Below, piece by piece: positions 7,143 to 10,069 of a stretch of 10,069 nt of DNA. The notes beneath the pieces are model-generated. The model did no database searches, had not been told where the DNA came from, and saw nothing but the letters and a program-made list of their open reading frames with translations. The translations under genes and the position numbers were made by a program. Origin of the DNA: JBBDWJ01 sp040902925 (GTDB lineage: Bacteria > Acidobacteriota > Terriglobia > Bryobacterales > UBA6623); NCBI GenBank assembly GCA_040902925.1, contig JBBDWJ010000001.1:1-10069 (forward strand), given 5' to 3'. The first letter of the stretch is position 1, and every line of letters begins with the position of its first letter.

Positions 7143-7595
7143 ATGAAAGTTGTCATCGGCGCCGATCATGGCGGGTTTGCGCTCAAGCAAGAGCTTATGG
7201 AAGCCGTGCGGTTGGCTGGCCATGAAGTCATCGATGTCGGAGCCTACCGCTACGATCAGGCCGACGACTATCCCGACTTTGCGCTGGCGGTGGCGCGAGG
7301 AGTCTCCCGCGGCGAAGCGGACCGCGGAATCATCGTTTGCGGCAGTGGCGTCGGGGCCTGCGTGGCCGCCAACAAGATCAAGGGCGTGCGGGCCTGCCTC
7401 TGCCACGATACCTACTCGGCGCGGCAGGGCGTCGAGCACGATGATCTGAATGTGCTGTGCCTGGGCGGCCGGATTGTGGGCGTCGCCCTGGCCGCCGACT
7501 TGGTCCAGGCGTTTTTAGGCGCTCAATTTACCGGAGAAGAACGCCACGCCCGCCGATTGAGAAAGATATTGGCGGCCGAGAGCAAACGGGTCTAG
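7143..7595 (+). CDS. rpiB: Ribose-5-phosphate isomerase B
   Basis: This 150-residue protein belongs to the RpiB/LacAB sugar-phosphate isomerase family, which interconverts ribose 5-phosphate and ribulose 5-phosphate in the pentose phosphate pathway (some members act on allose or galactose phosphates). I chose the ATG at 7143 because the protein then begins MKVVIGADHGGFALK, the family's usual N-terminus; an ATG at 7131 would add four residues. Visible sites are Asp8-His9 in GADHGG, Cys66 in VCGSGVG (the catalytic base position), the NKIKGVRACLCHD segment (77-89), His99 in QGVEHDDLN (ring-opening position), NVLCLGGRIVG (103-113) and the basic RHARRLRKI tail. Length is typical. No strong Shine-Dalgarno sequence is seen, and a -10-like TACAAT sits close upstream. 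The product is cytosolic. The following gene is 167 bases away, with GC-rich hairpins between. Confidence 0.93.
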   Translation: MKVVIGADHGGFALKQELMEAVRLAGHEVIDVGAYRYDQADDYPDFALAVARGVSRGEADRGIIVCGSGVGACVAANKIKGVRACLCHDTYSARQGVEHDDLNVLCLGGRIVGVALAADLVQAFLGAQFTGEERHARRLRKILAAESKRV

Positions 7596-7669
7596 CTCTG
7601 AGCCCCGTAAGGGAAGCCCGCTGCGGCGGGTTATGGGGAAGGGAGGCCCAGGTGCTGTAAACCGGGCGT

Positions 7670-7696
7670 AAGCGGCCGGCCTGCTATTGGCCGCTT
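7670..7696. repeat. GC-rich hairpin region between rpiB and the hydrolase gene
   Basis: AAGCGGCC (7670-7677) and GGCCGCTT (7689-7696) are exact inverted copies with an 11-base loop. A smaller stem, CCCGC/GCGGG with a 4-base loop, lies at about 7617-7630. Further palindromic GGCCGGCC and GCCGGC words follow up to about 7727, including a GGCTAC word at 7711-7716. No U-run follows the main stem. It could be a REP-like element or a weak terminator insulating rpiB from the downstream operon. Confidence 0.4.
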
Positions 7697-7762
7697 CGGG
7701 CCGGCCTACCGGCTACTTTGCCGGCGCCCGGCCAACGGAGAACGATTTCCACCTCCCGAACG

Positions 7763-8422
7763 ATGCCCAACATTCTTTATCTCCACGGATTTGCCTCGGG
7801 CCCGCTGTCGCAGAAGGGCCGCTACTTTCACAACCAGTTCAACATCCTGGGCGGCGACGTCTTCCAGCCGGATCTTTCCGAAGGCAATTTCCGGGAGATG
7901 ACGGTGACCAGCCAGCTCAAGGTCATAGACCGGGAAGTACGCCGGCTCGATCCTATCCTGATCATCGGGTCGAGTCTGGGGGGCTACCTGGCGGCGATCT
8001 ACGCGGCGGCGCAGCCTGACCTGGTCGGCCGGTTGGCGCTGTTGGCGCCTGGATTCGGCATCGCCCGCCGCGTGGCCGAGCAAATTGGCCCCGACGGGTT
8101 GGAACAATGGCAGCGCGACGGGACGCGGCCGTTCTATCATTACGGCGAGCGCCGCATGCTGCCGATCAACTACGATTTCTACGAAGACGCCCTGTGGTAT
8201 GACGAAAACCCGGCCGTCTCGCAGCCGACGCTGATCTTTCACGGCCGCCGCGACGATGTCGTGGACCCCTCGGTATCGGTTGAGTTCTCATGGGGTAAGC
8301 CTAACGTAAAATTGGAGTTAGTCGACTCGGACCACCAGTTGCTCGACGTACTGCCTGAGGTTTTCGAGCGGCTTTCGTCGTTCTATTATGAGAGTGAACC
8401 TTCCGGAGGGGCCGGAGCGTAG
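7763..8422 (+). CDS. YqiA-type alpha/beta hydrolase (esterase)
   Basis: This 219-residue cytoplasmic protein resembles the YqiA/YcfP family of small esterases. I chose the ATG at 7763, giving MPNILYLHGFASGPLSQKG, the family's usual start; the TTG-started extension from 7718 looks non-coding. The core features are the oxyanion-hole LHGFASGP (residues 7-14), the nucleophile elbow GSSLGG (Ser71, in GxSxG form), the acid in HGRRDDVVDP (Asp164 or Asp165) and the catalytic His191 in DSDHQLLD. All three triad members are present, so an active serine hydrolase on acyl esters or thioesters is expected; the natural substrate is unknown. The length fits the family (about 190-220). No clear Shine-Dalgarno sequence is seen. 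The TAG stop lies 4 bases before the chosen sigma-factor start, indicating co-transcription and probable translational coupling with the downstream regulatory genes. Confidence 0.88.
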   Translation: MPNILYLHGFASGPLSQKGRYFHNQFNILGGDVFQPDLSEGNFREMTVTSQLKVIDREVRRLDPILIIGSSLGGYLAAIYAAAQPDLVGRLALLAPGFGIARRVAEQIGPDGLEQWQRDGTRPFYHYGERRMLPINYDFYEDALWYDENPAVSQPTLIFHGRRDDVVDPSVSVEFSWGKPNVKLELVDSDHQLLDVLPEVFERLSSFYYESEPSGGAGA

Positions 8423-8426
8423 TTGT

Positions 8427-8993
8427 ATGCAAGAGGCGATGGAAACCGCGCCGCGATTATTGGTGGACGCGGCGCTCCGGGATACCGAAGCGTTCGCCGC
8501 AATCATCGACCGTCACAAGTCGATGGTGTTCAGTCTCGCTTTTCATTTTTTTCATGATCGTTCGGTAGCGGAAGACATCGCCCAGGAAGTTTACCTGGAG
8601 TTGTATCGCAACCTGGAGCGGATCGAGTCGGATTTGCACCTGGTCTACTGGCTCAGGCAGGCGGTTACCCGCAAGTGCATTGACCAGACCAGACGGCTGA
8701 AGCACCGCCGCTATCAGCCGCTCGACGAGATCACCGAGCCGGGATTCGAGCCCCCGCAGGGGGACCCGATGCTGGCCGAGTTGTTGCAGAAGAAGATCGC
8801 GACGCTTCCGGAAAAGATGCGTCTGGTCATTGTACTGCGCTTTCAGGAGGATATGAGACTCTCGGAAATCGCGGAGCTTTTGGAAATGCCGTTGAACACG
8901 GTCAAAACAACGCTGCGGCGGGCGCTGGCCCGATTGAAACGCAAAGTTGCCGATTTGGATCTAGAGGTAGCTTATGTTTCCAACGCAAGATGA
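8427..8993 (+). CDS. ECF-type RNA polymerase sigma factor (sigma-70 family)
   Basis: This 188-residue sigma factor contains only regions 2 and 4, as ECF sigmas do. Region 2 is at about residues 22-93: AFAAIIDRHKSMVFSLAFHFF, then SVAEDIAQEVYLELYRNL for core binding, and WLRQAVTRKCIDQTRRLKHRR for -10 recognition. Region 4 is at about 117-172: LPEKMRLVIVLRFQEDMRLSEIAELLEMPLNTVKTTLRRALARLK, a helix-turn-helix for -35 contact. A start at 8427 is preferred because GGAG lies 9 bases upstream and the length is normal; an ATG at 8388 would overlap the hydrolase gene by 35 bases, and the ATG at 8439, with AGAGG in front, is also possible. The gene overlaps the next one by 20 bases. There is no extra C-terminal domain. 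It probably directs a small regulon and may control its own operon, but I did not find a repeated promoter motif that would show this. Confidence 0.92.
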   Translation: MQEAMETAPRLLVDAALRDTEAFAAIIDRHKSMVFSLAFHFFHDRSVAEDIAQEVYLELYRNLERIESDLHLVYWLRQAVTRKCIDQTRRLKHRRYQPLDEITEPGFEPPQGDPMLAELLQKKIATLPEKMRLVIVLRFQEDMRLSEIAELLEMPLNTVKTTLRRALARLKRKVADLDLEVAYVSNAR

Positions 8994-9303
8994 GCTCAAA
9001 CAAGCCCTCTCGCGCAGAGAGCCGGCGGCGAACTTTACCGAACGCCTGATGGAGCAGGTTCGCGCCGAGCCGCGGGTGAAGCGCTTCCCGCTGAGACGCT
9101 GGACCATCGTTGGAGCGATCGCCGCCTCGCTGACCGCGGGAGTCTACATCCGCCAGCAGCGCCGCGCCGAGCCGCCGGCGGCTCCCTCGGTGGAAGCCGC
9201 GCTGGCGGGCGAGCAGTTGTTCGAGACGCTGCAGGTTGCCGGCTGGCAAATCCACAAAGCCCGCGAAGCGGTTTTTGAGCCGCAGGCAGAGGAATCTCAA
9301 TGA
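8974..9303 (+). CDS. Single-pass membrane protein, probable anti-sigma factor
   Basis: This 109-residue protein starts at the ATG at 8974, inside the end of the sigma gene, with AGAGG six bases upstream. Its N-terminal ~40 residues are charged and predicted helical (FPTQDELKQALSRREPAANFTERLMEQVRAEPRVKRF). A single membrane helix follows at about 43-59 (WTIVGAIAASLTAGVYI), with basic residues RR before it and RQQRR after it, then a Pro/Ala linker and a short helical tail (AGEQLFETLQVAGWQIHKAREAVF). The position directly after an ECF sigma and the topology (helical N-domain, one helix, short outer part) suggest an anti-sigma factor that sequesters the sigma at the membrane. It lacks the HxxxCxxC zinc motif of ZAS-type anti-sigmas and I recognise no family, so the role is inferred from context. 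ATGA overlap couples it to the next gene. Confidence 0.78.
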   Translation: MFPTQDELKQALSRREPAANFTERLMEQVRAEPRVKRFPLRRWTIVGAIAASLTAGVYIRQQRRAEPPAAPSVEAALAGEQLFETLQVAGWQIHKAREAVFEPQAEESQ

Positions 9304-9881
9304 AGTTCATCACGAGATACATCCTGGTTGTTTCCCTGGCGCTGCCCTGCTTTGGCCAGACTGGCCCGCAGATCGACATGAAGAATCTGCAATCGCTCGA
9401 GGACAAAGCCGACCAGGTCGTCAGCGTCAATCTCGAAGGCCAGTCGCTCGACGAAGGCAGCAAGCTGCTGGCAATCCGCAACGGCGTCAGCAAATCGGTC
9501 AAGGAACTGGTCAAAGGCCTGAAGGGCGTGTACCTGCGGCGCTTCTGGTTTGGCGGCAAGAAGTCCTACGAAGAGGCCGATGTCGAGCCGATCCGCAGAG
9601 AGCTGCAGCGGCCGGGTTGGGCGCCAATGTTCGACGTCCAGAACCGCGGCAAAAGCGAAGCCGTCACGGTCTATTCGTATACCGAAAACGACCGCCTGAC
9701 CGGGGTCGCGGTCTTCTCGGCGGACGCCAAGGAAGTCAGCATCGTGAACATCGTCGGCCCGGTTGACCTCGAAGCGCTCTCGGAGTTCGGAAAACAAATG
9801 GGCCTGCCGCTGATGCGGATAGCGACGACGGACCTGACGCAGCAGCCCACGGTTGCGCCGCCGGTGGCGCCGGGTAAGTAA
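9300..9881 (+). CDS. Exported DUF4252-family protein
   Basis: This is a 193-residue protein whose ATG overlaps the preceding TGA by 4 bases (ATGA). An N-terminal signal peptide is clear: KFITRYILVVSLALPCFGQ, residues 2-20, with likely signal peptidase I cleavage near 19-20. The Cys has no proper lipobox, so a lipoprotein is unlikely. The mature part resembles DUF4252: a helical stretch with DEGSKLLAI (about 51-59), the GVYLRRFWFGGKKSYEEADV region (77-94), RRELQRPGWAPMFDVQNR (99-116), and the strands TVYSYTENDRLTGVAVFSADAKEVSIVNIVGPVDLEAL (about 123-160). The tail is Pro/Val-rich and probably flexible. The biochemical function of DUF4252 is unknown. Placement after an ECF sigma and a membrane anti-sigma candidate suggests it is either a sensor partner or an output of the same regulatory module in the periplasm or outer envelope; both are inferences. 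Confidence 0.85.
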   Translation: MKFITRYILVVSLALPCFGQTGPQIDMKNLQSLEDKADQVVSVNLEGQSLDEGSKLLAIRNGVSKSVKELVKGLKGVYLRRFWFGGKKSYEEADVEPIRRELQRPGWAPMFDVQNRGKSEAVTVYSYTENDRLTGVAVFSADAKEVSIVNIVGPVDLEALSEFGKQMGLPLMRIATTDLTQQPTVAPPVAPGK

Positions 9882-9903
9882 ACCGGCGTCGCTCGCCGCG
9901 TTC

Positions 9904-10037
9904 CTACAAGCCTGTAGCCCGCGAGCCTGCGCTTCCGATCCGAACGCCAAAGGAAGTGAAAGTGCCCTGGTTGGTAGCCTGTCGGCTACAAACCAGGGCA
10001 CTTTAGCGTTGTTTTATGTGCTCGAAACCCGGGCTAC
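9904..10037. repeat. Cluster of short GTAGCC/GGCTAC words, REP-like
   Basis: The hexamer GTAGCC or its complement occurs at 9915-9920, 9974-9979, 9984-9989 and 10032-10037 within about 130 bases. The first copy sits behind a small stem, CTACA (9904-9908) with TGTAG (9913-9917). TGTAGCCCG also occurs at 2679-2687 over the aldolase 3' end. The clustering after the last gene suggests a dispersed intergenic repeat family, but copy number outside the window cannot be seen. Confidence 0.35.
9959..10004 (+). terminator. Long near-perfect hairpin after the sigma/DUF4252 operon
   Basis: The arms at 9959-9979 and 9984-10004 are 21 bases each and complementary at 20 of 21 positions (one G/A mismatch), with a TGTC loop. 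The stem begins with AAA and ends with TTT, so a transcript from either strand would end the stem in UUU; a further TTTT lies 8 bases downstream. It starts 77 bases after the DUF4252 stop and is a plausible bidirectional intrinsic terminator. The inner GTAGCC/GGCTAC part matches the short repeats around it, so it may equally be a REP-type element. Confidence 0.6.
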
Positions 10038-10069
10038 CCGCATTCCGCCCAGCTGGGCTCCGGACTCGG

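Noticed and set aside
9297..10001. Minus-strand frame of 234 codons opposite the DUF4252 gene
   Set aside because: It lies antisense to a gene with signal peptide, ATGA coupling and family motifs, and it runs through the terminal hairpin.
9959..10004. CRISPR repeat or integron attC-like site
   Set aside because: Only one copy of the long palindrome is present, with no spacers, no cas genes and no integrase or attC core sites.

Overview
The window is high-GC bacterial DNA with ordinary chromosomal gene content. I saw no phage, transposase, tRNA or rRNA. The mix suggests an Acidobacteriota genome of the Solibacter/Bryobacter type: a mandelate-racemase-family dehydratase next to DUF1080 debris, an HpcH/HpaI-type aldolase, a large CHASE hybrid kinase, and an ECF sigma factor followed by a DUF4252 protein. 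That assignment is an inference from gene content, not from a marker gene.

Left part (1-2510). The window opens inside a galactonate-dehydratase-like enolase-superfamily gene whose 5' end lies outside. Directly behind it is a decayed, frameshifted C-terminal fragment of a DUF1080 (3-keto-disaccharide hydrolase) gene that no single open frame reveals. A 90-residue hypothetical gene on the minus strand follows, then about 530 bases without a convincing gene, then two small plus-strand genes: a one-knuckle zinc-ribbon-like protein and a two-helix membrane protein.

Middle (2674-6777, minus strand). A roughly 1058-residue CHASE-PAS-PAS-HisKA-HATPase-REC hybrid sensor kinase is followed downstream, after 126 bases holding a hairpin, by an HpcH/HpaI-family class II aldolase. 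The dehydratase at the left edge and this aldolase could catalyse successive steps of sugar-acid breakdown (dehydration to a 2-keto-3-deoxy acid, then cleavage to pyruvate and an aldehyde). They are 2 kb apart and face each other, so this is only suggestive.

Right part (7143-9881, plus strand). A ribose-5-phosphate isomerase B gene is followed by a tight cluster: a YqiA-type alpha/beta hydrolase, an ECF sigma factor (4-base gap), a single-pass membrane protein likely to act as its anti-sigma factor (20-base overlap), and an exported DUF4252 protein (ATGA overlap). The last four look like one transcription unit in which the membrane protein holds the sigma factor and the exported protein is a partner or output. 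The window ends in a long near-perfect hairpin and several short GTAGCC-type repeats.

Nothing here is clearly a new system. The items most worth checking are the hidden DUF1080 remnant, the sigma/membrane protein/DUF4252 module with an anti-sigma candidate lacking the zinc motif, and the 21-bp-arm hairpin after it.
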